In this document: positions 1-5,948 of the stretch, in pieces | Numbering within the stretch: position 1 is the first letter of the stretch | Layout of the letters: each line of letters starts with the position of its first letter | Source of the DNA: Spirochaetales bacterium | Lineage (GTDB): Bacteria > Spirochaetota > Spirochaetia > DTKZ01 | DNA length: 6,265 nucleotides | Assembly: GCA_031274005.1 (NCBI GenBank) | Contig: JAISQU010000125.1 | Location: 1-6,265 of the forward strand | Reading direction: 5' to 3' | Made by a program: the position numbers and the translations under genes | Notes under the pieces: model-generated | Database searches by the model: none | Seen by the model: the letters and a program-made list of their open reading frames with translations, nothing else | Told to the model about the DNA's origin: nothing

Positions 1-91
1 CCCCTGGGTCGCGCCAGGGATTGCAGCGTAAATCCTTTTGGCACAGCCAAAAGATTGAAGCGGAAAGCCCGGTTTTTTGCGAAGCAAAAAA
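1..91 (+). repeat. Dispersed intergenic repeat, copy A
   Basis: This stretch matches, in inverted orientation, a second copy at 5696-5757. Shared blocks in order are GGG-n-CGC, AGGGAT, AGCGGA and AGCCCGGTTTTTTG. Several hairpins are visible: CCCTGG (2-7) with CCAGGG (14-19); CTTTTGGC (35-42) with GCCAAAAG (46-53); and TTTTTTGC (73-80) with GCAAAAAA (84-91) around a GAA loop. Copy A carries about 34 extra bases (29-62) that copy B lacks. The role is unknown. It could be a REP-like or MITE-like element or a transcribed structured spacer. It lies directly upstream of the plus-strand membrane protein gene. Confidence 0.7.
31..56 (+). repeat. Hairpin inside the extra segment of repeat copy A
   Basis: The arms CTTTTGGC (35-42) and GCCAAAAG (46-53) pair perfectly around ACA. 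A further three pairs form outside a single bulged C at 34. The segment 29-62 that carries it is absent from copy B. It is bracketed by two near-identical 10-mers, GATTGCAGCG (19-28) and GATTGAAGCG (53-62), which looks like an insertion or a local duplication. Confidence 0.6.
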
Positions 92-149
92 GGCGCACGG
101 AAAAAATTGGTGCACCCTTTCACGGAAAAGCGCATTGTCACGGGGAAGG

Positions 150-800
150 ATGTGTGATACTTTTTTCAGTATGACGCTTTTTCTTATTGCCGGAATGCCG
201 GTATTTTTTATTGCGCTTCTGAATATGTTTTTTTCGGGATCCTTTTACGGGCGGGAGATTCTTGCTCCTCTGGGAATAGGGGGCTTGTGGTTTTTCCCTT
301 TTTGCCTTATCTACGCCCTTTTTTCCGATCTGGTTCCTGTTGTATACGGGGGGGGGCAGTTTTACCTTTCGCGGACTTTTATCGACCTGGCGGTTCCCCT
401 GGTTTTTTGCCTTCTAACCTGTCTTGTGACCTGCCGCAGCCAGCGGGCGGATGGGAAGGAACTGTTTCTCCGTGTAGCGGCCTTTCTTACGGGTTTTTTT
501 ACGTTATTTGCCCAGTATGTATGCATCATTTTCCCTGAGTGGTACGCCGAGTATATCTTTTTTCTTTTGCCGCTTCTGTGGATGTCTCTCAGCGCTTTTT
601 CGGGTCTGCTTGTGTCGTTGTTTTTTTCCGGCTTCAGGATTTTTCGCTTTCTTTTTCTTATTCTGCTGGGGGTCTTGCCGTTCTGCATGGGGGCTGTTCC
701 CTGGCTGTACGCCATGAACTACCGGCCTCTTGCGTGGCTTGTGACGCTGCTTTTCTTTGCCGGGTCGCTGGTTGCCGTGTGGAAGGTTCCTTTGAGATAG
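150..800 (+). CDS. Hypothetical multi-pass membrane protein
   Basis: I do not recognise the family. The protein is very hydrophobic and rich in Phe, Leu and Trp. Counting from the ATG at 171 (209 residues), likely membrane segments lie near residues 1-21, 30-51, 70-88, 98-121, 128-152, 157-180 and 187-204. There is little soluble sequence between them, only short charged loops such as residues 89-97. It is probably an inner-membrane protein of unknown function, with no catalytic or transporter motif visible. The start is uncertain. A GGGGAAGG tract at 142-149 touches the ATG at 150, which is too close for a normal ribosome binding site and far (21 bases) from the ATG at 171. A TTG at 135 is also in frame. 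The open frame continues up to 21, but that part is repeat sequence and is unlikely to be coding. The gene ends at a bidirectional terminator and converges on fba. Confidence 0.7.
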   Translation: MCDTFFSMTLFLIAGMPVFFIALLNMFFSGSFYGREILAPLGIGGLWFFPFCLIYALFSDLVPVVYGGGQFYLSRTFIDLAVPLVFCLLTCLVTCRSQRADGKELFLRVAAFLTGFFTLFAQYVCIIFPEWYAEYIFFLLPLLWMSLSAFSGLLVSLFFSGFRIFRFLFLILLGVLPFCMGAVPWLYAMNYRPLAWLVTLLFFAGSLVAVWKVPLR

Positions 801-811
801 GGGCGGGCCTA

Positions 812-838
812 AAAAACCCGCGACGGCCGCGGGTTTTT
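812..838. terminator. Bidirectional intrinsic terminator between convergent genes
   Basis: AAAAACCCGCG (812-822) pairs perfectly with CGCGGGTTTTT (828-838) around a five-base ACGGC loop. The GC core is followed by a T run on either strand. It sits 12 bases after the stop of the membrane protein gene and 22 bases beyond the stop of fba, so it can end transcripts from both sides. Confidence 0.9.
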
Positions 839-859
839 ATGTATGCTTGAACGCCGCGA

Positions 860-1933
860 TTAGGCTTTGCCCGCCGAACCCAGGACGTTGATATTCTTGT
901 GTTTGTACAGTTCCACCAGTTCCTCGCGGGCGGGCCCGAGGTATTTACGGGGGTCAAACTCCGCCCGTTTTTCCGCCAGGGTCTTGCGTACGAGGGCGGT
1001 CATGACCAGCCGCGCATCGGAGTCTATGTTGATTTTGCATACCGCGGATTGCGATGCCTGGCGAAGCTGCTCTTCGGGGATTCCCACGGAGTCTTTCAGG
1101 TCGCCGCCGTACTGGTTGATCATCTGAACGTATTTGACGGGAACCGAAGAAGAACCATGCAGAACGATGGGGAAACCGGGCAGTTTCTTTTCTATTTCTT
1201 TCAGGATGTCGAAACGAAGGGGAGGCGGAATAAGAATGCCCTCCGCGTTACGGGTACATTGTTCGGGTTTGAACTTGTTCGCTCCGTGGGAGGTTCCGAT
1301 GGAAATTGCCAGGCTGTCGACGCCGGTTTTTTTAACAAAGTCAATAACTTCTTCGGGCCGCGTGTAGGTGGAATGTTCCGCGGATACATCGTCCTCAATG
1401 CCCGCCAGCACGCCAAGTTCGCCCTCGACAGTTACGTCGAATTTGTGGGCGTAGGTCACGACTTTCTTGGTCAAAGCGACATTCTCAGCGTAGGGCAGAT
1501 GAGAGCCGTCAATCATGACGGAAGAGAATCCGTACTGAATACAGTCCTTGCACAGCTCAAAAGAATCGCCGTGGTCGAGGTGTAAAACAACGGGAATCTT
1601 GCCCCCCACATCTTTTGCGTAGGCGGCGGCGCCCTGCGCCATGTAGCGAAGCAGGGTGGAGCTTGCGTATTTCCGCGCTCCGGAGGAAACCTGCAGGATT
1701 ACCGGACTTTTGGTTTCCGCGCAGGCCTTGATGATGGCCTGAAGCTGTTCCATGTTGTTGAAGTTGTAGGCCGGAATCGCGTACCCGCCCTTGACAGCTT
1801 TTTTGAACATGGCCCGCGTGTTGACCAGGCCCAGATCTTTGTATAATGGTTTGACCTCTTTCGGGGTCTTGACCGCCTGCGCTTTTGATTTAGCCGTATT
1901 GGCTTTGGCTGGTTTGGATTTGGCTGCTGGCAT
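860..1933 (-). CDS. fba: Class II (zinc) fructose-bisphosphate aldolase
   Basis: This cytoplasmic glycolytic and gluconeogenic enzyme cleaves fructose 1,6-bisphosphate to dihydroxyacetone phosphate and glyceraldehyde 3-phosphate, and runs the reverse reaction. The 357-residue protein carries the class II signature in order. LHLDHGDS (117-124) holds the catalytic Asp120 and a zinc-ligand His121. GELG (171-174) holds an acidic active-site residue. GTSHG (213-217) holds zinc-ligand His216. LHGSSS (258-263) holds zinc-ligand His259. NIDSD (302-306) is the substrate-binding segment. All key residues are intact. The conserved fold begins near residue 29; the first 28 residues are a Lys/Ala-rich tail with several AK pairs. 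The start at 1933 is supported by AAGGAG six bases upstream. The gene has its own promoter and ends at the shared terminator. It lies downstream of, and in the same direction as, the baseplate genes, but is functionally unrelated to them. Confidence 0.97.
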   Translation of the reverse strand: MPAAKSKPAKANTAKSKAQAVKTPKEVKPLYKDLGLVNTRAMFKKAVKGGYAIPAYNFNNMEQLQAIIKACAETKSPVILQVSSGARKYASSTLLRYMAQGAAAYAKDVGGKIPVVLHLDHGDSFELCKDCIQYGFSSVMIDGSHLPYAENVALTKKVVTYAHKFDVTVEGELGVLAGIEDDVSAEHSTYTRPEEVIDFVKKTGVDSLAISIGTSHGANKFKPEQCTRNAEGILIPPPLRFDILKEIEKKLPGFPIVLHGSSSVPVKYVQMINQYGGDLKDSVGIPEEQLRQASQSAVCKINIDSDARLVMTALVRKTLAEKRAEFDPRKYLGPAREELVELYKHKNINVLGSAGKA

Positions 1934-1939
1934 GAATAA

Positions 1940-1945
1940 CTCCTT
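1940..1945 (-). promoter_or_regulatory. Ribosome binding site of fba
   Basis: The minus strand reads AAGGAG, followed by six bases and then ATG at 1933. This strong, well-spaced site shows that translation begins before the Lys/Ala-rich tail rather than at the start of the conserved aldolase fold. Confidence 0.85.
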
Positions 1946-1986
1946 GTTTCTGAAGATATTTTTCGAAGATATCTATATTTAATTTA

Positions 1987-2015
1987 AGTTTAAACAGAGC
2001 AGGGGAGAGAGTCAA
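1987..2015 (-). promoter_or_regulatory. Sigma70-type promoter of fba
   Basis: On the minus strand TTGACT (2010-2015) matches the -35 consensus at five of six positions. Exactly 17 bases separate it from TAAACT (1987-1992), a four of six match to the -10 box. Transcription would begin near 1980, giving a leader of about 47 bases. The leader contains the direct repeat GAAGATAT on the plus strand (1952-1959 and 1965-1972), whose meaning is unknown. Confidence 0.65.
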
Positions 2016-2032
2016 GGGACTCGCCGACATGC

Positions 2033-2042
2033 GGGTGCACCC
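2033..2042. promoter_or_regulatory. Perfect palindrome upstream of the fba promoter, possible operator
   Basis: GGGTGCACCC is a perfect 10-base palindrome about 18 bases upstream of the -35 box of fba, a position where an activator or repressor could bind. Its core GGTGCACC also occurs at 109-116, upstream of the membrane protein gene. No regulator can be named, and a chance palindrome is possible. Confidence 0.25.
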
Positions 2043-2158
2043 CGAGATGCGGTTCGTATTAGCAGGAACATCTAATTTTTTTTGTGTAAACGGGTTCATG
2101 GGGGAACTCTTTCCGCCCTCGATAGGGGCTGCCCTGCCGTACCACCTATATCCCTGTC

Positions 2159-5100
2159 TCACCCCCTCTCCGCAATCCTCACCTCCTCCAGGAATGGCAG
2201 CTCGTCATCTTTGAGAACGAGTTTCTCAACGGTAACAGCGGCGTCGGTATCAAACAGGACGGCTTCGTCCACAGACAGAATGCCTTCGGTCTTTTCCAAC
2301 TGCTTCAAAACAGCGCCGCCGGTGACCGCTTTCCCGAACTCCCACCCGGCGCCCGCGCCTCCCCAAAGCGGGTGAAACGCTCCCCGCAAAGACCCGGTAA
2401 CGCTCTTTTTGAGCCGTTCACGGTCAAGCACATCGCTGCCCACCGTCAGGGTCAACAGAATGCTGAACCCCCGGTACACGGGCCCCTGAAGACGCAGTTT
2501 CGTCCCCACAAGCCTGCGCTCATCCAGATACAGGCTCACACGGCGAAGAAGCTCCCGCGAAGGAAGGAGCCTGCCGCCCTCATCCGCGCCGCGGGGAACA
2601 ACGGGAATAACAACAACGCGGATTTCTCCCCGGCGGTTTTTCTCCTTCAGGCAGAAGGCCCGCCCCACAGAGGCCGACGCTTCACGGGCCAGCCACTCAA
2701 AATCCTCCGCGGTAACAGCCCTGCCGCGGCTCTTGATAACGCCGGCCGCACGGGACTTCAGGCTCTCAAGGCTCTCGCGGTCCGCTCCGCCCTCGGCGGG
2801 AAAGGGATTATCGCAGCCCGCGACAAAAGGAATACTCTGCGCGAGTATCCGCAGCGTTCCCGCGCCGACATTCCCCGCCTCGCCGCCGCCGGCGGTATAC
2901 GCTGCAAGTTTTATATTGAACTTTCCCCGCGGCGGGTTCATCCCCCGCTGCCCGTCCCCGAACAGTACGGCCCCGCTCCCGTAATCAACGACAAAGTGCC
3001 GCGACAGGGGGCTCGACGAGTAAAAATTGGGAACTTCCCTGTAGCGTACCCACACCCCGCCGTCCTCTTCAATGTACGGCTCCTGCGTACCCTCGGCCCT
3101 CATCGCCTGGATTTCCTTTGCCGGCGGCACGGCAGCCTCGTTCACGTACAGTTCCATGCCCGGCAAAACAGGGCCGTGCGCGGGATACACCTTCTGGGCA
3201 GGGCCTCCTGTCCCAGAACCCGCAATTTCGTTTACAAAGCTCGCCGCGTTGCGCGCGTACACCGCGTTCAGCAAAACCGCCTGCACCACAGGCCGCGTCT
3301 CGAAACTACCCGAAACAAATCTCACCCGCAGCCAGTACAAATCCTTTCCGAACTGCTTCGAGCGCGCGAGGGCGGGACCGGCAAACTCCACAAAACCCGA
3401 TTCATGAAAAGAGTCCGTATAGTCGTTAACAGCAAGCGCCGCCCAGTCCGAACCATTCCAGTATTCCCACGCAAGACAGATGAGCCTCCCGCTGCCTGAA
3501 GCCCCCGAAGCGTCCGCGCCCTCCGCGCCGGGGCCGGGAAAAAGTTCAGCCAAAAAAGGCTGCCGGGCGCGGGAGGCCCCCCGCGCGCCTCCCGGCGCGG
3601 CGTAGTCCTCACGCAGGCGTATATACAAAGCGGAGTTCCCCGGCGGAAACGCTTCCTGAAACCCCAAAAACAGCATGGGCGGCGAACCATCCTCAAGATC
3701 AAACAAAACCGCCTCCCGCACATCATCCCGCTCCGCGGAAACTGATTCCGCCTCATCTTCATCGCCGGCCTCCGCGTTTTGCGCCCCGCGAACAGGAGAC
3801 GAAAGAAGCCGCCCCACATCCTTCCAGCGGAAATTCGTACAGGAAAATACCTCCTGCGGAAACTCTTCGCCCGCGTCGAAGGTAATCCGTATTCTGCTGA
3901 ATACAGGCGAATGAACCTTTGAAGAGAACCTCCACACCCAGTTGTCCTTTTCGTCCTTCACATATTCCCCGCCAAGGGAAAAGTCCCTTGTCAGGAGCCG
4001 TACCCGTATCCAGAAATGCTCCTCGTTGTTGACGCCGGTTTTCTGTATTTTCGCGGGCGCGGTAAAAGACACCTCTCCCGCCTGCCTGAAACCGAAAGTC
4101 CCGTCTTTCAGGGTATCATCCAGAACCGTCCATGAACCGCCGTCCCAATATTCCCAGGAAAAACGGACGTCCTCATTCTCCCCGCCGGGAACATACATTT
4201 CGCTGAAAGTAAAAATTATGCCCACCCGTATCCCCGCGCGGGAAAAAATATCATCGCAGGCAAGGTAAAACATCTCGCTGTAGGCCGGGGTCTCCGAAAA
4301 AATACGGAATGCGCTGTTCATATCAATAAGGCCGTATTGATTGCCCGAAGCCGTAAAACACACAGCCGGCGCAAAACCCTCTCCGCCGAAATGACTGCGC
4401 AGGCGTATACCGCGGGTACGCAGGGTCTTGGGGTTTCGGGGAATCTCCGACAAAACCGCGCGCAGCCAGAAAGCCTCAACGCCATTTACCGCGCAGGGAG
4501 CAATCTCCGCCGGCCCCCGAAAATACAAAGTATTATCCCTGCGCGGCCTGCCCGCGGCGGAACGCCAAGCCGCAATGGGATTCCACGCCCTGCCGTCCCA
4601 ATATTCCCAGGCAAGGTAATTTACCGTCTCATCCTGCACGGAAAAAATTTCCTCCACGGCGCGGAAAGAAAGCTCTACCGTATGCTCCGCCGCGAGATAC
4701 GCGAAAGCCGGGCAGGCTATATACAGACAATGCTCCACAGTATCGGCGGCCTCGAAAAGCGGAAAAGGCTCAAAACTCCCGCCGCTGCAGTAATCCCGAA
4801 AGACCTCGCCAAAACGGTTCACGCAGGCCGCAAGAGCGTTCTGTGCGATAAGCGCATCCCGCTCAGTCTCGAAAACAAGCTCCTCCCCGCCCGAAGCCGC
4901 CGCTATCCGCAGCCCCCGCCGCAGAGCCACAGGCTTCCTGCAGCCCGCCGCCGGATAAAAACACACAACAGCCCGTGAAGCCTGCGGCGGCACCGCCGAC
5001 AACCCCATAAGATCCAGCAAAGCAAGGTAGGTCTTCTCCGGCGTCCTGTTCAGGCGGTACAAAGTCATCTCCGTCATCCACGCAAAAAGCTCAACCAGCG

Positions 5101-5221
5101 TCATGCCCGGATCCGAGGGATTATGATTCGTCCACTCCGGGCAATACCGCGGAATAAGCCGCAGAGCCTCCTCCACAATATCCGCAAAAGTCCTGTCATC
5201 CAAATTGTTTTTGCGAATCAC
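2159..5221 (-). CDS. Baseplate-J-like assembly protein of a contractile injection system or phage tail
   Basis: The 1020-residue protein resembles the large 'putative baseplate assembly protein' group, related to phage gpJ and to Afp11-type proteins of extracellular contractile injection systems. It would form the baseplate wedge around the spike and tube. The N-terminal signature has PEWTNHNPSDPGMTL at 28-42 and then ELFAW (44-48). Three modules with WEYWDG or WEYWNG follow at 205, 356 and 585, each ending in FW or YW plus (L/I)R. DYGSGAVLFGDG (746-757) and the C-terminal part from about 813 match the J-type region. Two low-complexity stretches (about 478-503 acidic; 541-579 Gly/Ala-rich) interrupt the middle. 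I chose the GTG at 5221 because a purine-rich ribosome site precedes it and the family signature starts just after. A longer frame to 5302 would only add sequence overlapping gp25. No partner gene and no terminator follow downstream. Confidence 0.85.
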   Translation of the reverse strand: MIRKNNLDDRTFADIVEEALRLIPRYCPEWTNHNPSDPGMTLVELFAWMTEMTLYRLNRTPEKTYLALLDLMGLSAVPPQASRAVVCFYPAAGCRKPVALRRGLRIAAASGGEELVFETERDALIAQNALAACVNRFGEVFRDYCSGGSFEPFPLFEAADTVEHCLYIACPAFAYLAAEHTVELSFRAVEEIFSVQDETVNYLAWEYWDGRAWNPIAAWRSAAGRPRRDNTLYFRGPAEIAPCAVNGVEAFWLRAVLSEIPRNPKTLRTRGIRLRSHFGGEGFAPAVCFTASGNQYGLIDMNSAFRIFSETPAYSEMFYLACDDIFSRAGIRVGIIFTFSEMYVPGGENEDVRFSWEYWDGGSWTVLDDTLKDGTFGFRQAGEVSFTAPAKIQKTGVNNEEHFWIRVRLLTRDFSLGGEYVKDEKDNWVWRFSSKVHSPVFSRIRITFDAGEEFPQEVFSCTNFRWKDVGRLLSSPVRGAQNAEAGDEDEAESVSAERDDVREAVLFDLEDGSPPMLFLGFQEAFPPGNSALYIRLREDYAAPGGARGASRARQPFLAELFPGPGAEGADASGASGSGRLICLAWEYWNGSDWAALAVNDYTDSFHESGFVEFAGPALARSKQFGKDLYWLRVRFVSGSFETRPVVQAVLLNAVYARNAASFVNEIAGSGTGGPAQKVYPAHGPVLPGMELYVNEAAVPPAKEIQAMRAEGTQEPYIEEDGGVWVRYREVPNFYSSSPLSRHFVVDYGSGAVLFGDGQRGMNPPRGKFNIKLAAYTAGGGEAGNVGAGTLRILAQSIPFVAGCDNPFPAEGGADRESLESLKSRAAGVIKSRGRAVTAEDFEWLAREASASVGRAFCLKEKNRRGEIRVVVIPVVPRGADEGGRLLPSRELLRRVSLYLDERRLVGTKLRLQGPVYRGFSILLTLTVGSDVLDRERLKKSVTGSLRGAFHPLWGGAGAGWEFGKAVTGGAVLKQLEKTEGILSVDEAVLFDTDAAVTVEKLVLKDDELPFLEEVRIAERG
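3314..4618 (-). repeat. Three diverged WEYWDG modules within the baseplate-J-like protein
   Basis: Modules of about 55 residues lie at residues 202-256 (4454-4618), 353-410 (3992-4165) and 582-636 (3314-3478). Each begins with an aromatic WEYW(D/N)G-x-x-W core, continues to an (E/L)-x-F-x-(G/A)P motif and ends in FWLRA, FWIRVRL or YWLRVRF. Modules 1 and 2 also share 20 identical bases, at 4592-4611 and 4139-4158. This indicates internal duplication of a structural unit. The fold and role are not known to me. Confidence 0.7.
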
Positions 5222-5615
5222 TTTCCCCCCTCTCCAAATAAAAAGGATAAACCATATTAAAAAACGTATTGACCGAACGAATCTCATAGCGTATGCGCAC
5301 ATTAACCCTTACAGGATCAGAGGCGTCGCTCTCGCCCTTAACCTCGTCCACAATAATGCGCGGCTCCCAGCGCACAAGAGCCTCACGCACATAATACTCC
5401 GCCAGACTCACACTGCGATGCGAGTTCGGAGCAAAAACAATCTCGTTTATCCTGCATCCGAAATCAGGCCGCATAAGCCGCTCCCCCGGAGTCGTCCCCA
5501 AAATAATACGGATGGACTGCTCAACGCTCTTTTCATAGCCCGACATCTCCACCTCTCCGCGGGGATCCGGCCCCACAGGAAACGCCCAGCCCTTCCCCAA
5601 AATATTTCTCTTCAT
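5196..5615 (-). CDS. GPW/gp25-like baseplate wedge protein
   Basis: The 139-residue protein has the standard size for the gp25 family (T4 gp25, phage P2 gpW, Afp9-type proteins). Members sit in the inner baseplate wedge and help nucleate the contractile sheath. Visible hallmarks are ILGKGWAFPV at 5-14, EQSIRIILGTTPGERLMRPDFG at 32-53 (given as the span with key residues Thr41-Pro43-Gly44-Glu45 and the RPDFG end), and WEPRI at 83-87. The frame extends upstream to 5714, but the ATG at 5615 places the LGKGWAFPV motif at the usual N-terminal position. Its ribosome site is poor, only AAGGG almost touching the ATG. The gene overlaps the baseplate-J-like gene by 26 bases. It appears first in this short minus-strand operon, whereas in full systems it usually follows sheath, tube and spike genes. 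Confidence 0.88.
   Translation of the reverse strand: MKRNILGKGWAFPVGPDPRGEVEMSGYEKSVEQSIRIILGTTPGERLMRPDFGCRINEIVFAPNSHRSVSLAEYYVREALVRWEPRIIVDEVKGESDASDPVRVNVRIRYEIRSVNTFFNMVYPFYLERGESDSQKQFG
5225..5235 (-). promoter_or_regulatory. Purine-rich ribosome site deciding the start of the baseplate-J-like gene
   Basis: The minus strand reads GGAGAGGGGGG and then three As before GTG at 5221. It lies inside the coding sequence of the gp25-like gene, as expected for translational coupling. No comparable site precedes the ATG at 5302. Confidence 0.6.
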
Positions 5616-5695
5616 ACCCTTATAACACAGAAAAATTCGGGGGTTTGATTGAAAAAAACCACGTAAAACAGAGAGAATTTTCAAAAAATAGCGCA

Positions 5696-5757
5696 TTTTT
5701 TGCGGCGAAGCCACAAAAAACCGGGCTATCCGCTCCTATCCCTTGCGTCCCACGGGC
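5696..5757 (-). repeat. Dispersed intergenic repeat, copy B (inverted relative to copy A)
   Basis: Read on the minus strand it matches copy A (1-91) through the blocks GGG-n-CGC, AGGGAT, AGCGGA and AGCCCGGTTTTTTG, without the 34-base extra segment. The hairpin end is kept although its sequence differs. On the plus strand TTTTTTGCGGC (5696-5706) pairs with GCCACAAAAAA (5710-5720) around GAA, with one G-T pair. It lies about 80 bases upstream of the gp25-like start. Confidence 0.7.
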
Positions 5758-5787
5758 CTTTTACACCTTTCACAGTCTGATTGGGAA

Positions 5788-5832
5788 AGGCATGGTTCAT
5801 CAGCCCCTGAAAGGGGCTGATGAACCATGCCT
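5788..5832. repeat. Long perfect hairpin, 21-bp arms with a three-base GAA loop
   Basis: Arm 5788-5808 begins AGGCATGGTTCATCAG and arm 5812-5832 is its exact reverse complement; the loop is GAA at 5809-5811. No T run follows on either strand, and no gene ends into it from either side, so it is a poor intrinsic terminator. It could be a MITE-like element, an insertion-sequence-associated structure or a protein-binding palindrome. Confidence 0.85.
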
Positions 5833-5908
5833 ATACAATAAATTTCCTTAACCAACGAAGATACCGCGGAGCTCTGCTCTAAACTTGACCCATAACTTTT
5901 TCAAATCA

Positions 5909-5917
5909 TGATATAAT
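5909..5917 (+). promoter_or_regulatory. Extended -10 promoter of the transposase gene
   Basis: TG-A-TATAAT is a perfect extended -10 element (TG at 5909, TATAAT at 5912-5917). TTGACC at 5885-5890 looks like a -35 box, but its 21-base spacing is too long to be optimal, so the extended -10 probably does the work. Transcription would start near 5924. Confidence 0.65.
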
Positions 5918-5938
5918 ACTCCAAAAGCCTATACTCGG

Positions 5939-5943
5939 GGAGG
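5939..5943 (+). promoter_or_regulatory. Ribosome binding site of the transposase gene
   Basis: GGAGG within GGGGAGGG (5937-5944) lies five bases before the ATG at 5949. This strong site supports that start codon. Confidence 0.75.
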
Positions 5944-5948
5944 GAAAA

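Larger units (their letters stand above)
5616..5948. other. Noncoding gap between divergent gp25-like and transposase genes
   Basis: These 333 bases hold no convincing gene. The part nearest gp25 (5616-5700) is AT-rich and shows no clear -35/-10 pair for the baseplate operon. The centre holds repeat copy B and a 45-base hairpin. The right end holds the transposase promoter and ribosome site. The left end of the insertion sequence is presumably here too, but I cannot place it without the right end for comparison. Confidence 0.7.

Noticed and set aside
135..161. Possible promoter TTGTCA / TGTGATACT before the membrane protein gene
   Set aside because: The spacing is only 15 bases, and transcription would start about at the ATG at 171, leaving no room for a leader.
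899..1585. Plus-strand open frame (228 codons) antisense to fba
   Set aside because: It overlaps the conserved core of the aldolase and has no independent support.
2058..2083. Plus-strand hairpin ATTAG/CTAAT followed by a T run
   Set aside because: The stem is only five weak pairs with a nine-base loop, and no plus-strand gene ends here.
2101..2125. Possible terminator after the baseplate gene around GCCC-n7-GGGC
   Set aside because: Only four pairs form, and no T run follows on the minus strand.
1890..2162. Minus-strand 90-codon frame whose GTG overlaps the baseplate stop (GTGA)
   Set aside because: The overlap resembles translational coupling, but the frame runs through the fba promoter and 44 bases into fba. 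The product shows no tail-protein features.
2372..3499. Long plus-strand open frame (375 codons) inside the baseplate-J-like gene
   Set aside because: It is fully antisense to a gene with clear family motifs. Its product is rich in Arg, Pro and Ala with no recognisable domain, as expected from the reverse of GC-rich codons.
4337..4978. Plus-strand open frame (213 codons) antisense to the baseplate gene
   Set aside because: The product is low-complexity and basic, with no motif and no ribosome site; it is a shadow of the real gene.
5222..5302. Longer start for the baseplate protein at the ATG at 5302, adding a hydrophobic stretch
   Set aside because: The extra 27 residues lie wholly inside the gp25-like gene in another frame and precede the family's usual N-terminus. 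The GTG at 5221 has the better ribosome site.
5616..5714. Upstream extension of the gp25-like frame
   Set aside because: The family motif begins a few residues after the ATG at 5615. The extension runs through AT-rich spacer and into repeat copy B.
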